64,000 nt of DNA from Neoconidiobolus thromboides FSU 785 (taxonomy: Eukaryota > Entomophthoromycota > Entomophthoromycetes > Entomophthorales > Neoconidiobolaceae): the NCBI GenBank assembly GCA_025603075.1, contig MU626340.1, positions 9,530 to 73,529 on the forward strand. Direction: 5' to 3'. Below, in pieces: positions 34,759 to 45,330 of the stretch; position 1 is the first letter of the stretch, and each line of letters opens with the position of its first letter. The position numbers were made by a program, and so were the translations under genes. The notes beneath the pieces were generated by a model. That model was not told the origin of the DNA. It made no database searches and saw only the letters and a program-made list of their open reading frames with translations.

Positions 34759-35175
34759 ATGAATGGTTTGAAGCATATATTTTTATTTTCATTAGCAATA
34801 GGGATCTTTGGTCTAGATAATTGTCCTCAGCAAGATCCAATAAATACAAGCTGTCAAACATTATCAGGTAGAGTAGCAAATGGAGATGGTACAAACACTT
34901 ACAGCTTTTCATGTAGTTGTATATCAAGTTACAGAAATGATACAGTTCAGAATACATGTGGACAAAGTGGCCCAAATATTCAATTCCAATGTTCAGGTTC
35001 ACCAGTTATATCCTATAGTAGTACCTTTAGTTTAGAAATTGTTAACTGTGCAAATGATATTGTATCTACTACCTTTATGCTAAATGATAATACTAGTAGA
35101 AGCATCATGTCCCCATTTAATTGCGCTGCAGCCGGAACTTCTGCTTTGCAGTGTAATTCTACTTCTACTATTTAG
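34759..35175 (+). CDS. Small secreted Cys-rich protein, paralogue 4
   Basis: An intronless 138-residue protein, the most diverged member. The signal peptide is HIFLFSLAIGIFGL. Nine cysteines include DNC and TSC before the core SGRVANGDGTNTYSFSCSC, then NTC, FQC, VNC, FNC and LQC. FGR of the others is SGR here. The promoter and leader differ from paralogues 2 and 3. Only the core block, the cysteines and a few hydrophobic positions (S-x-E-I-V-N-C) are shared, so this copy is an older duplicate. No known domain recognised. Confidence 0.85.
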   Translation: MNGLKHIFLFSLAIGIFGLDNCPQQDPINTSCQTLSGRVANGDGTNTYSFSCSCISSYRNDTVQNTCGQSGPNIQFQCSGSPVISYSSTFSLEIVNCANDIVSTTFMLNDNTSRSIMSPFNCAAAGTSALQCNSTSTI

Positions 35176-35330
35176 ATTTTACCATAGTTATTATCATTAT
35201 TATAATAAAAGCATTATTTTTATATTCAAATCTAAACTTAAATTTACAATTGTTTTTTTTAGAATAGAATTGAATTTATATAGTAAAAGATTTATTTTAT
35301 TATAAGTAAATAAGAATAAATTAATGTTAA

Positions 35331-37079
35331 CTATTTTTTAGGAACATAATTAATAATTGCTACTTTACCCATAATAATATGAGGAGACATATGGCAATGC
35401 ATAAACCAAGAACCTGGGTTATTAGCTTTAAAACGAATGGCATACCAACCACATGGGAGATCATCTGGATTAAGTGAGTTATCATCCATGTGTTTTAAAT
35501 TTGAAAACATATCTATATGATTATCAATAGGAGCCATTCTAGAATTAGTTTGATTTAAAGGTTGACCAATTTCTGGGATGTCAGTTATAAAGTGGGTATA
35601 GGTATCTCTTAATACTGGAGTATTTTTAGTAGTTGCTAAATAATCGTCGATTTTTGGACCATCAACTTTTGGATCATAAAATCCATTGCCATGTGCAACA
35701 ACATAGAATGAATGACCATGTAAATGCCATGGATGTGCTTCACATGGTAATCCAGGGGGCATTGTATGTTGGACAATAATTTGAACATTGTCGCCTTCAT
35801 TGATTTCATAAATACCTTTAGTTAACTTATATTTCCCTGATTCCATATCGTCTACTAACACAGTATTTCTTTGTTGATTTTCGACATCATTTACAAACCA
35901 TCTAGCTAAGTCATTTGGTTTTCTCAACGTCACTATCAAGTTAAGCTCTTTATCAGCTTTCTTGGGCACTGGATAGTAATGAGTTGATAATCCTTTATTA
36001 TACCATTGAGAAGTAAACAACTTAGATTCTATCCAATGCGAATATTCATATTTGAGTCCAGGAACTTGTTTGTCTGCACGTATCAATGAAGCAGTACTTT
36101 TTGCACCATCATAATGAAGGATTGATACGCCATTTTTTGCTACTGGTTTACGTGCTTCAGGTCTTAATTCATCGCTTACTTGAGTATACATGTAATAGTT
36201 ATCCACTTTTTGATCTGCTCTTAATAATACTGAATAGCGTTGACCACTACTTAATTCTACTCTGTCAACATTAACTGGATCAACTAAAGTTCCTTCAGCT
36301 TCGATGACAGTTAAATTGTGGTTTTCAATATTAAAAGAGAATAATGAATATCCGTTTGCTGCAATCAATCTAATTCTGTAAGTTTTATTTGCCTTTATAT
36401 TTGTTACACTAAAGCCATTATTAAATCTTTTTAAATCTTCAGCAGTACCACCATTAAGGTTATTATCCCATTTTCCATAAGTTCTACCATTAGTTAATAT
36501 ACTTTGCGATTGATTACTGAATCTAAATGGGGCGTTATTTAAGCCATACATTAATTCCTCGGTTGTTTTATGCCATCTTTCAGACAACATGATAGTTAAT
36601 TCTTCATCATATTTATATGCTGGATTGAATTTTACAATATCATCCCAAATTTCCTTTTTATCTTTAATAATCAATGCACCATAGATGTGTTCGGCATCCA
36701 TATCAGTATGTGCATGATACCAGTATGTACCGCTTTGGTCATTGACATTAAATTTATACGTGTACTGTTGACCTGGCTGAATTGGATCCTGAGTTACCAT
36801 TGGTACACCATCAGCTTTAACTGATCTTCTTTGTGTTATTCCGTGCCAGTGAATAGTTACATTTTTATGTAGCTGGTTGGTTATGAGGACTTGGATAGTA
36901 TCACCGACTTCAGCTGTTATCTGTGGTCCTGGAAAACCACCGTTAATTAATACGCCATCAACCACATAATTATCGGGTGCTAACTTTGCTTCTGTAAGCG
37001 TCCATTTCTGTTCAACTAATTTACATAACAGAGTTGGAAATAAGCATAGAGCACTAATAGCGAACTTTTTAATGAACAT
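35331..37079 (-). CDS. Multicopper oxidase (laccase/ascorbate-oxidase type)
   Basis: An intronless 582-residue secreted protein with signal peptide FAISALCLFPTLL. Three cupredoxin domains carry the four copper motifs: HWHG (His77, His79), YWYHAHT (His122, His124), HPWHLHGHSF near residue 490, and MHCHMSPH at the C-terminus (Cys562 with His561, His563 and His567). Type 2 and type 3 copper ligands are complete. The type 1 site has its Cys and His ligands, but the axial position, ten residues after the cysteine, is Lys572 (HIIMGKVAI) where laccases have Leu/Phe and ascorbate oxidases Met. Fungal relatives oxidise phenols, pigments, metals or ascorbate outside the cell. Absence of introns, unlike most long genes here, is notable. 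A TATATAAAG box lies about 65 bp upstream. Confidence 0.93.
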   Translation of the reverse strand: MFIKKFAISALCLFPTLLCKLVEQKWTLTEAKLAPDNYVVDGVLINGGFPGPQITAEVGDTIQVLITNQLHKNVTIHWHGITQRRSVKADGVPMVTQDPIQPGQQYTYKFNVNDQSGTYWYHAHTDMDAEHIYGALIIKDKKEIWDDIVKFNPAYKYDEELTIMLSERWHKTTEELMYGLNNAPFRFSNQSQSILTNGRTYGKWDNNLNGGTAEDLKRFNNGFSVTNIKANKTYRIRLIAANGYSLFSFNIENHNLTVIEAEGTLVDPVNVDRVELSSGQRYSVLLRADQKVDNYYMYTQVSDELRPEARKPVAKNGVSILHYDGAKSTASLIRADKQVPGLKYEYSHWIESKLFTSQWYNKGLSTHYYPVPKKADKELNLIVTLRKPNDLARWFVNDVENQQRNTVLVDDMESGKYKLTKGIYEINEGDNVQIIVQHTMPPGLPCEAHPWHLHGHSFYVVAHGNGFYDPKVDGPKIDDYLATTKNTPVLRDTYTHFITDIPEIGQPLNQTNSRMAPIDNHIDMFSNLKHMDDNSLNPDDLPCGWYAIRFKANNPGSWFMHCHMSPHIIMGKVAIINYVPKK

Positions 37080-37545
37080 CTTCAGTTGACTATCTAATAT
37101 AATCGTCGTCTAATTTTCTACCATTTCAATGAGTTATTTTATTCTTTATATAGTTTATTTTATCATCGTACTTGTAATATTTTATTTAAATTATGCTTCT
37201 TTTTTCTTGCTTTTCTATTTTGGTTTATCCGTATACACTCAAACTAAGGAGAGCCAATATTTAATAATTTTATATAGTTATTAATTTAGTTTCAAAAATA
37301 ACTCAGATATTATAATTATTAATTTACTTTATTAATATTTTATTAACGAAACAACTTATTACTTAAATAAAAGAACCACTGTTCTATTGATTTAGCCTTT
37401 TTATAGTCCCTATTATAGATCTTACCTAAAAACTATCATTATTTAATTTATTTATTTAACCTATATCACAATGTTGCGTTAAGGCGCTCTTAGCTTTATG
37501 TGTTCTTTTTGAAAAAATGTTAAAGTTGCACTCTTTTAACTTATT

Positions 37546-37652
37546 ATATGAGAGTGTTTTTTTTGACTTCATTATTTTTTCCATTTTCTAAACGCCATTT
37601 AAGCGGAAAATTTGTTGGTAAAATTCTTAAATATAAAAATACATCCCCATAT
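37546..37652 (-). mobile_element. MITE copy 15
   Basis: Ends ATATGAGAGTG and CATCCCCATAT; reverse orientation; both CpGs intact; differs from copy 13 at about five positions by eye. Confidence 0.95.
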
Positions 37653-38578
37653 AATTAATACAATTATCAGATTTGGCGCTTCATCGCTTTTTTGTTGCCC
37701 TTAGTTTTATTTAGCCTGTATTATAACACAAAAGCGATGTCAATCAATTAATATTCTCTTGACCATCTTTTCTCTCTTTAAAACTTACAAAACAATATCA
37801 AAGGCTACAGTAAAAAGTATATCTTAGTCTAAAAAATAAAACTTATATGGTTGCTATTAATAACTCAAGTTTATATTGTGTTATTGAGTTATTTTAATAT
37901 TCGTGTTTATGTAGAGGCTAAATTTCTTAATAGCTTTTTATGTAAAATGTTCTTAACAGCTTATAATAATATTAAATAAAATAATATGATCGTATTATTT
38001 TATTTGAGATATGGGTAGTTTTTTAAAGCAGGTTTTTAAATTTAATTTTACTAATAATCATCAATTAAGTGCATATATTTTGAAGATTATGGGTCATCAA
38101 AAAATTATGAAATCTCAAATTACCTGTTTAATTTAAATTTTTTTATTTAAAAGTACTGATTTATTTATAGTGTATTTTTCTGCCCTCCGATTTTAAACAC
38201 ATTATAGCAGCATTGTAGTTTTATCACAACTCTTTAAACTCTTGAATTACTCTTTCTTTAAAAGGTTTTTTGAAATAGATAGTAGTTTATAAAAAAATAT
38301 TTCTAACAAACATTTAAAATTATAGGATTTTATCTTTTGATTAATTTATAGTCGTAACTAATAGTGAGACATTTAAATTGCAGGATATTTAATACTCTTT
38401 TCTAAATTATTACTACTAAAATATTTTAATATAATAAATACTGTTTTAGACACATAGTTGAATAAAGCGCTTGATATATAAACCAATATCAAAAAAGTAC
38501 TATTTTTTATTGGTAAAATATTATTTAAAAATATCTCAAAATTAATGAATAAAATGGAACTTTTTTATTTATATTTTC

Positions 38579-38681
38579 ATATAGAAGCGCTTTTTTGGTT
38601 TTATCATTTTTTCTATCTTTTAAATGCTACTTAGTGGAGAGGTATTGTTAGTAAAATTCTTGAAAAAACACATTGCCATAT
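38579..38681 (-). mobile_element. MITE copy 16
   Basis: Diverged reverse copy with ends ATATAGAAGCG and CATTGCCATAT. Both CpGs have become TG. Its right-hand ATAT is shared with the left end of copy 17. Confidence 0.82.
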
Positions 38682-38782
38682 GGGGATGTATTTTTGTGTT
38701 TAAGAATTTTACTACAATCTTTCTACTCAAATAGCGTTTAAAAAATGGAAAAGCAACAAAATCAAAAAAAACACCCCTATAT
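38678..38782 (+). mobile_element. MITE copy 17, abutting copy 16
   Basis: Ends ATATGGGGATG and CCCCTATAT; forward orientation; CpG 1 intact, CpG 2 has become TA. Abuts copy 16 in opposite orientation, overlapping by the ATAT. Confidence 0.9.
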
Positions 38783-39063
38783 TTTAATTTTAAAATATAT
38801 AGAGCTTTTATCATATTATCTTTACTCACAATTCACATACTTTTACAAAAATATTTAACAATTTGTAATGAAAATTTTGTCATTTGATTGAAAAAAATTT
38901 ATGCAATTTTATGTAAACTCAAGGTTTAGCAGCACTATTTAAGAATCTGGAATAGCATTATATTAATTGACAAAGTTTTATTATTTCAAATTAAAAAATA
39001 CTAATTGAATTAAAGATTACTACTAAACATTTGAGAATCAATGATATTATATCTCATTAGTAC

Positions 39064-39163
39064 ATGGGGATGTTTTTTTGGTTTCATGATTTTTCCATTT
39101 TTTAAGCACTATTTGAGTGGAGAGGTCATTAGTAAAATTTTTGAACAAAAAAATACATCCCCA
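39064..39163 (-). mobile_element. MITE copy 18
   Basis: Ends ATGGGGATG and CATCCCCA with no flanking ATAT on the right. CpG 1 has become CA and CpG 2 TG, which keeps the central hairpin paired. Confidence 0.92.
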
Positions 39164-39991
39164 CCATTTAATAAAAAATAAAATTTAATCATAAAACTTA
39201 ATTTCAGCTTTATTAATATATAATGATTCTTCATCAAAAATTTGTTTTATTGGATGAATTACTATATTTAAATACCTTTACAAGTTTAGTTAGCAAAATT
39301 TCTAAGTCAGAAAGTTTGGAATAATAGTATTTTCAAATAAGAGAAATTTGAGTTATCCAATATTTTTAGATAAAAAGATATCATTAAATTTAATTGAATT
39401 TTTTATATCTATAAAAATATAGAGTTTTTTTCAAGCAAATAGCAAAGCTTTTATTTTAAAATGTTTTTTTTCCAAAAGTGCATAAATTATAAGTGAAAAT
39501 AGAGTATTGATCTCTTTAGAATAAACTTTATAATTTTGATATTATAAAATAACTATTATTCAAGATAAAAGTCTTGATTTGAATTGAACAAGCTAATATT
39601 GCCTAATATTTCATACATACTAAAAGTATTTTATACAATCATTTTGTAATTCTTTCATGTTTATATTTTTTTTGTTGTCTATTTATTAATAATTTAAAAA
39701 ATAATTTAACATTTATGTCTAATAAATTCTATAAATTATTTGTAATTATAGCTTTTTTAAATAATCAAAGTAAATGATTTCAGTTTATTTTCACAACTAT
39801 AGGTAGACATACTTCAAAAAAATCTTACTTTTTAGTATAACAATTTATATTATGAGTTATCACAGGCTTATAATGTATTTCACATTTGTTGTAAATACTA
39901 TTATTCAAACAAAACAAATTAATTTTATGGATGAATATAAACTAATCATATACAGCTATTTAATCATATAGTATTTATATTTTATTTTTGA

Positions 39992-41644
39992 TTAAATTAA
40001 TTCAAAATATCTTTTAGTTTCCCAATCTGTCACAGCACCTTCAAAAAGATCAATTTCATGTCTGCAAACAAGAGAATAATGGTCAATTAAGTCATCACCT
40101 AACGCTTTTCTAGCAAATGAATCCTTTGCGTTCATTAATTCATGTGCCTCCTTTAAGCTTTTTGGTAATTTTTCACCAGGGTAATCATTTAAACTTTGTC
40201 CTTCTTTCAATGGTGGTAGCGGGTTTGCTAGCTTGTTTTTTATTGCATAGCTTCCAGAAGCTAAAATTGCTGCAATAGCTAATGAGGCATTGATATCAGA
40301 TCCAGAAACTCTCTATAAAATTTAAAATTTACTCTAATATTTGTTAAATTGAGTTACTATTTCAATACGAGTAGCCTCTTTAGAGCACGTTGGAGGGGCA
40401 ATAACTCTTATAGAAGCTAATCGGTTATCATATCCCCAAGCAACCCTTACTGGGGCCCAATAATTCTCATTTAATCTTTTGTAGCTAATAAACTAATGAA
40501 TAAACTAATAAGCAAATAAGGTTAAAAAGTACCTGTTGATAGTAGGAGCCAAAAAAGGCATAATTGAAGGTAATGCCAAGACTAAACCAGCAATAAAATG
40601 ATCTAGTGTCTTTGATGTATTTTTTCCTTCATCACTGAACATATTATTTGTATCCTGAAGATCTTTAAGTGAAAGATGAATGTGTCCGGAACATCCTGGT
40701 AAATCGCTCTTAGGTTTAGCCATAAATGATGCCATGATATTATGTTTTAGCCCTATTTGTTTCACTGCAGTTTTGAATAATACTGCATTATCAGCCATTT
40801 TTAATGCTGGGCAGTAAGCTAATGCTGCTTCATATACACCAGGACCTGGTAACATTTAGTTTGTATATATTGAAGAAAAAACAACTAACCTGTTTCAGTA
40901 TGGAGGCCTTCAATATCTATATCAATTTTTTTACATTGATCAAAAATGTCGTTAAAGTAATCATTTTTTAAATTGGTACGTAACAATGAATATCCGAAAT
41001 AGCCTGGGGTAAGGAATTTAGGGGTAGAAGGGTGCTCAGATAAACTCTGGGGAGTTTCTACCTTTTATGAATTAAAGAAAAGAAAATGAAATAAATTGTT
41101 ACCATCGTAGTTGAACCATTCATACTCTACTCCACAGTAAGGGTTAAATCCCAATGAATTTAAATTACTAATCACTTGCTTCAATACGTTTCTAGGGCAA
41201 ACAGGTAAGATTTTACCCTCTTCAATAAAGAAATCTACTAAAAAGAAGGGGATATCGTCTTCCCATGGGATCCTACGAAAGGATGTGATGTCAATTTTAG
41301 CGAGAAGGTCCGAATAACCATTTTCAGTACTAGAATATTTGCTAGGTTGAAAATAATTTTGGTCGTGCAAGTCCCAACCGAATATTACTGAACAGAAGCC
41401 AAATGAGTTATGTTTTACACTGCTAAGAAACTTTTCTTTGCTAATCACTTTTCCTCTTAATACTCCATTAATATCAATACCAGCGACTTTCACCTGATAT
41501 ATTAAGTATAGCTTAAAATAATGGTATTAAAAATAAAGTTACCTTGTTATCATCTTTAAGCTCGTCCTTTAACTTCTCGATAGTTACTGATTCTTCTTTA
41601 TAGTCTCTGGTTGGCATATTTATTTTGTTTTTGTAATCTTTCAT
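39992..41644 (-). CDS. Glutamine synthetase-family enzyme (FluG/GSI-like)
   Basis: Read from ATG 41644 (or the in-frame ATG 41617, MPTRDYKEES) to TAA at 39992 through about six exons. The N-terminal beta-grasp segment has VKVAGIDINGVLRGKV. The catalytic domain has YCGVEYEWFNYDETPQSL (after splicing at GGTAG|AAACT), HTETGPGVYEAAL, SGHIHLSL, YWAPVRVAWGYDNRLASIRV and TRIEIRVSG, with the Glu and Arg residues of the GS active site. About 460 residues, so it lacks the N-terminal amidohydrolase domain of Aspergillus FluG. The family includes GSI, gamma-glutamylpolyamine synthetases and FluG, all forming gamma-glutamyl amides with ATP. Whether ammonia or an amine is the substrate cannot be read from sequence. 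The first intron follows DDNK. Confidence 0.87.
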
Positions 41645-43959
41645 TAGTTAATTGGAAACGTTGTCTTATATATACTTTCCTATAATGCCACATGATTTTC
41701 AATTATGTCATTTTGTCATTTGTAATATAAGGGATGATATAATAGCCAATAAAGTTGATTAGAGTATAATTTATGTAACCAGTTTTAGCTATTCTTATCT
41801 TTTCCATCAATTATGGATTAATTTTTATGGCAGCTTTTGTATGTAACTGATTTTATCTATAAAAAATAGTTATAAAGTATCATAACTAAATACGAAAACC
41901 CGAGTTACAGAGGAAGTTATGCTAAAATAATTTTAAAGGCTGAGTTATAATAATGTAAGTTAGTTTAAAATATATATATGCATCATATAAATCCTTCCCC
42001 TATTTATTCTACAAAATAGCATAATGACTTGATATAAATTATTAAGAAGGTTCTAAATTTCAGATGCTATTCATTAAAAATTAAGATTTTTACTAATTTA
42101 TGGTTATAAAGTAATACTAAATAAAAATAAAAATATACAAAGTATCATGTATTTAATACATCTAGCATGCTTTTAATGGTTTATTATATATCTCATAGTC
42201 TATAAATTATGTACATTAGATCGAATTTAGCTATAAGACAATAAAACTACAGGTTTCTTTAAAAAATCTTGATGTAGTATAGTAATAAAAATTGAAAGAA
42301 TATCATGACAAGCATATATTGAATAACCAAATAGGCATTAATAATAAATGCTTTTACCATTTGGGTAAAAAATCCCAAAAAAATTCTACTCCAAACAAAA
42401 AGGAATTTTTGACAAAGAAAATCGAATTGAAACATAATCCTTTGTTTAGCTGGTATATATGATATACATATTCGAATTTGTCGATGGTTAGGAATCGTTT
42501 TTTAATATATCTCAATGTATGTAAAAAAGCACAAAAACAAAAAAATAAAATGATCATAACTCCTCTTTATGTTCCTACCTCAGGAAAGAAAATAGTACGA
42601 TGGAATACACTTTTACTACTAATTTTAATAAATCAGCACTTCAATAATAATTGCTATTGGCTTTATTCAGATATCCTCAGTGCTACAACAACTGATTTTC
42701 CAAGATTTTTCAGGTTGAGATATTCAAAATTCAATAATTCTTCCGATTCCTTTGTTTCTCCGTATTGATTTGAGCTTTTTAAAGTATAGATATACATATG
42801 CGTATCTATCTTTGTTGGCATATAAAATTTCAATTCCTACTTTACGAATTAGAAATCTGGTTTTCATAAAGATGTCAAATAAAATTTTATGCGTTTTGAA
42901 GCTGTAGAGCTCTTGAGTTAAATTCATTTCCAGCAGCTTAATAATCTCTTGATTTTTTACTTTATCTTTACCTGTTTAATTCTTAGCTTTATATCCATGG
43001 TGAGGGGATAAATTGCAGTCATAAATAGCTTTTACCAAAAAGTAATTTTTATTTTAAACTAATGAATACATTTATTGTAGCAATTAATACGTCTTTAGTC
43101 TTTTTCTAAAAAAATAAGCTTATGGAGATATCTAATAAAAATGACAAGGGTTGTATTTGAAAAAGTTCTACTTAAAAGCAGCAAATTGGTTGATAGAATC
43201 GTAGTCTGATCCAAGCCTAGCATATGATATATGTGGGGACGCCCTTTTTTGTTTTAAGATTACTATACTTTTTCCACTTAATAGTGTTCAAAAATAGAAA
43301 AAACGATCAAATCAAAAGAGGTCCCATATATGCTCTGTGAATTTCTTATTTGTACTATTTATAAATTCAGAATATTCGCTCCCTTTTGATTTAATAAATA
43401 GATCCATTATCTTAATATAAATGGACCTTCACCCTAAATGATTGTTTAAACTGTTTAATAATAATATTTTAAAGCTTTTTAGCTTATAAAAGAGCTTTGG
43501 TATAAAGTTTATGATTTCAGGTTAATTAAGTTAAATATGACACCCTTTTTACTTTTAGCAAAAAGATCTAAATTTATTGAACAATTGGATTAAATTAGAG
43601 TTATATTTTGATCATTTTTGAATGCTTACGCTTACATCTTAGGAGTGTTATTTTGTGAGATAATTTAATCACAATATTACAATTAGGAGTATAATATTTT
43701 TGTGGTTTTCGGAACAAGTATTAATAGAGACAAAGCAATCCATAAAATTAGTCCTATTTATATAAATCCTAAGTTTGTAGAAAATAAAGGTTTATAAAAG
43801 CTAAACTATTGATAAAGAATAGTAAAAGAGGGGTGTTGAGACACAAATTAGAAAAAGGATAAAACCAAAGAAAAAAGTCAAAGATAATAGCAACTATACT
43901 CCTGCTTGCCACTCCGGTAGATTTATTCATTTTAAGCTTTTAAAAAAGCCTGGAAAATT
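41645..43959. other. 2.3 kb gene-poor stretch with MITE 19
   Basis: Overlapping short open frames on both strands around 42350-42930 show no family signal. MITE copy 19 lies inside. No RNA gene seen. Confidence 0.5.
43229..43329 (+). mobile_element. MITE copy 19 (diverged)
   Basis: Ends ATATGTGGGGACG and GTCCCATAT; forward orientation; CpG 1 has become CA and CpG 2 TG; small internal deletions. Confidence 0.85.
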
Positions 43960-45330
43960 AGCTTATTTGCCATCAAGAGATTTATTTTATGTTTCCAAAT
44001 CTATATTTTTAATAGTATCAAAAGACACTAAGATTGAAATCCTCAACGGTGATTTATCAAGGTAGTATAAAGCTCAATCGTAATATACAGGCGGATCATG
44101 GGTAATTTTAGTCTCATGTTCAAAAACAGCAAAGATGCTTTGTAATGATATTATTAACTTTCCTAAATAAATGCCTGTAGAAGCATTTCCTAATACTATA
44201 TTTGCCAAATTCATGGGTATCAATCTAGTATTTTCTAATCATGAGGTACGGAAATGTCACCATGAAGTGTTAAATCCAATTTTGATGAATAGTCTTCAAC
44301 TCAAATATTTACTGAAGCTATTGAAGGTTTTTTGAAGTAGCTGAAAAAATGAATGGAAAGGATATTGATGCTTATAAACACATGTAGAGGATCACTATGG
44401 ATGACTTAGGTGGAGGTATTATATGTATAGATTTTAATTTCGTTGAAAATAATTGTGTTAAGTCTACTGATGCTTATAATTATATACAAAATGATTCACT
44501 CAAAGCTTTTTAATTGTTTTTTCCCTTTCTTGAAGACTCTTGGAATCCGTTTCATAAACCAGCTTATAATCAGTTAATACTCCTTGAAAGTTACTTTAAC
44601 TCAATTTTGAAAGAAAAGAGACTTAATTTGGCTAATAATCAATGTAAAAGTGAAGCTGATGAAGACATTTTAACTTTGATGATAAAAGCTAGTATGGAAG
44701 AAGATGTCCGATCCATTGAAAAAGGAATTCATGGCAATATTGTAATATCTCTACTAGGTGACCATGGTACTACTGCTTTTCCATTGTCTGCTACTCTACA
44801 TTTCTTGGCTCAAAATTCATATATTCAAGAAAAATTACATAAAGAATGAAAGTGATGAGTATCAATGAATACAATAATAAAATAATATATGATGTAATTA
44901 TTCCAACTGTTGAATAAATCAAAGGGATACACTATATGCTGTAATGAAGAAAACAACGAGGCTATATCCATCAGTAAATAGGTTACCAGCTCGAGCTAGT
45001 AAAAAATAAGTTGAAATGAATAGATTTAGTATTCCGCTAAACAGTGCCATCAAAATTCATATATATTTAACCCATTGTGGTTCAGATAATCAGAAATATC
45101 TTAATGTTTTTGGCCAGATAGATTTACGAATGATAATAGAATTGACCCTTGTCTTTGAATGCCATTTGATACAGGAACAAGATTGTGTATTAGAATAAAA
45201 TTATTAATATTGGAGCAAAAATCAACATTATCTGTTACACTTTCTAGGTATCACATATCATACGATAAAGATGCTCATCAGTCCAAAGGTACTTCTTTTA
45301 GCCTTGTGGTAGCTTCTCGCTTCTAGCAGA
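43960..45330 (+). pseudogene. Decayed cytochrome P450
   Basis: Pieces of one P450 can be followed in order across frames: GGSWVILVSCSKTAKML, a stop after NFPK, then MPVEAFPNTIFAKFMGINL and VFSNHEVRKCHHEVLNPILM. An open stretch at 44514-44849 holds the I-helix, ISLLGDHGTTAFPLSATLHF. Next come MKKTTRLYPSVNRLPARAS and, near 45190, LEQKSTLSVTLSRYHIS from the C-terminal end. Lys replaces the Glu of ExxR (K-T-T-R-L-Y-P), and the heme loop is reduced to QEQDCVLE without the usual FxxGxR. Several stops and frame changes separate the parts and no exon structure repairs them. It belongs to a different P450 family from the intact gene at 7.5-9.5 kb. The 5' boundary is uncertain. Confidence 0.82.

Larger units (their letters stand above)
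37080..39991. other. 2.9 kb gene-poor stretch with MITEs 15-18
   Basis: A TATA-type promoter for the multicopper oxidase lies at its left end (CTTTATATA at 37144-37152, minus strand). Otherwise only MITE copies; the 69-codon minus frame at 38620-38829 is MITE derived. Confidence 0.55.

Noticed and set aside
42354-42927. Three overlapping open frames on both strands
   Set aside because: No recognisable motif in any; overlapping frames on both strands suggest chance or an unreadable relic.
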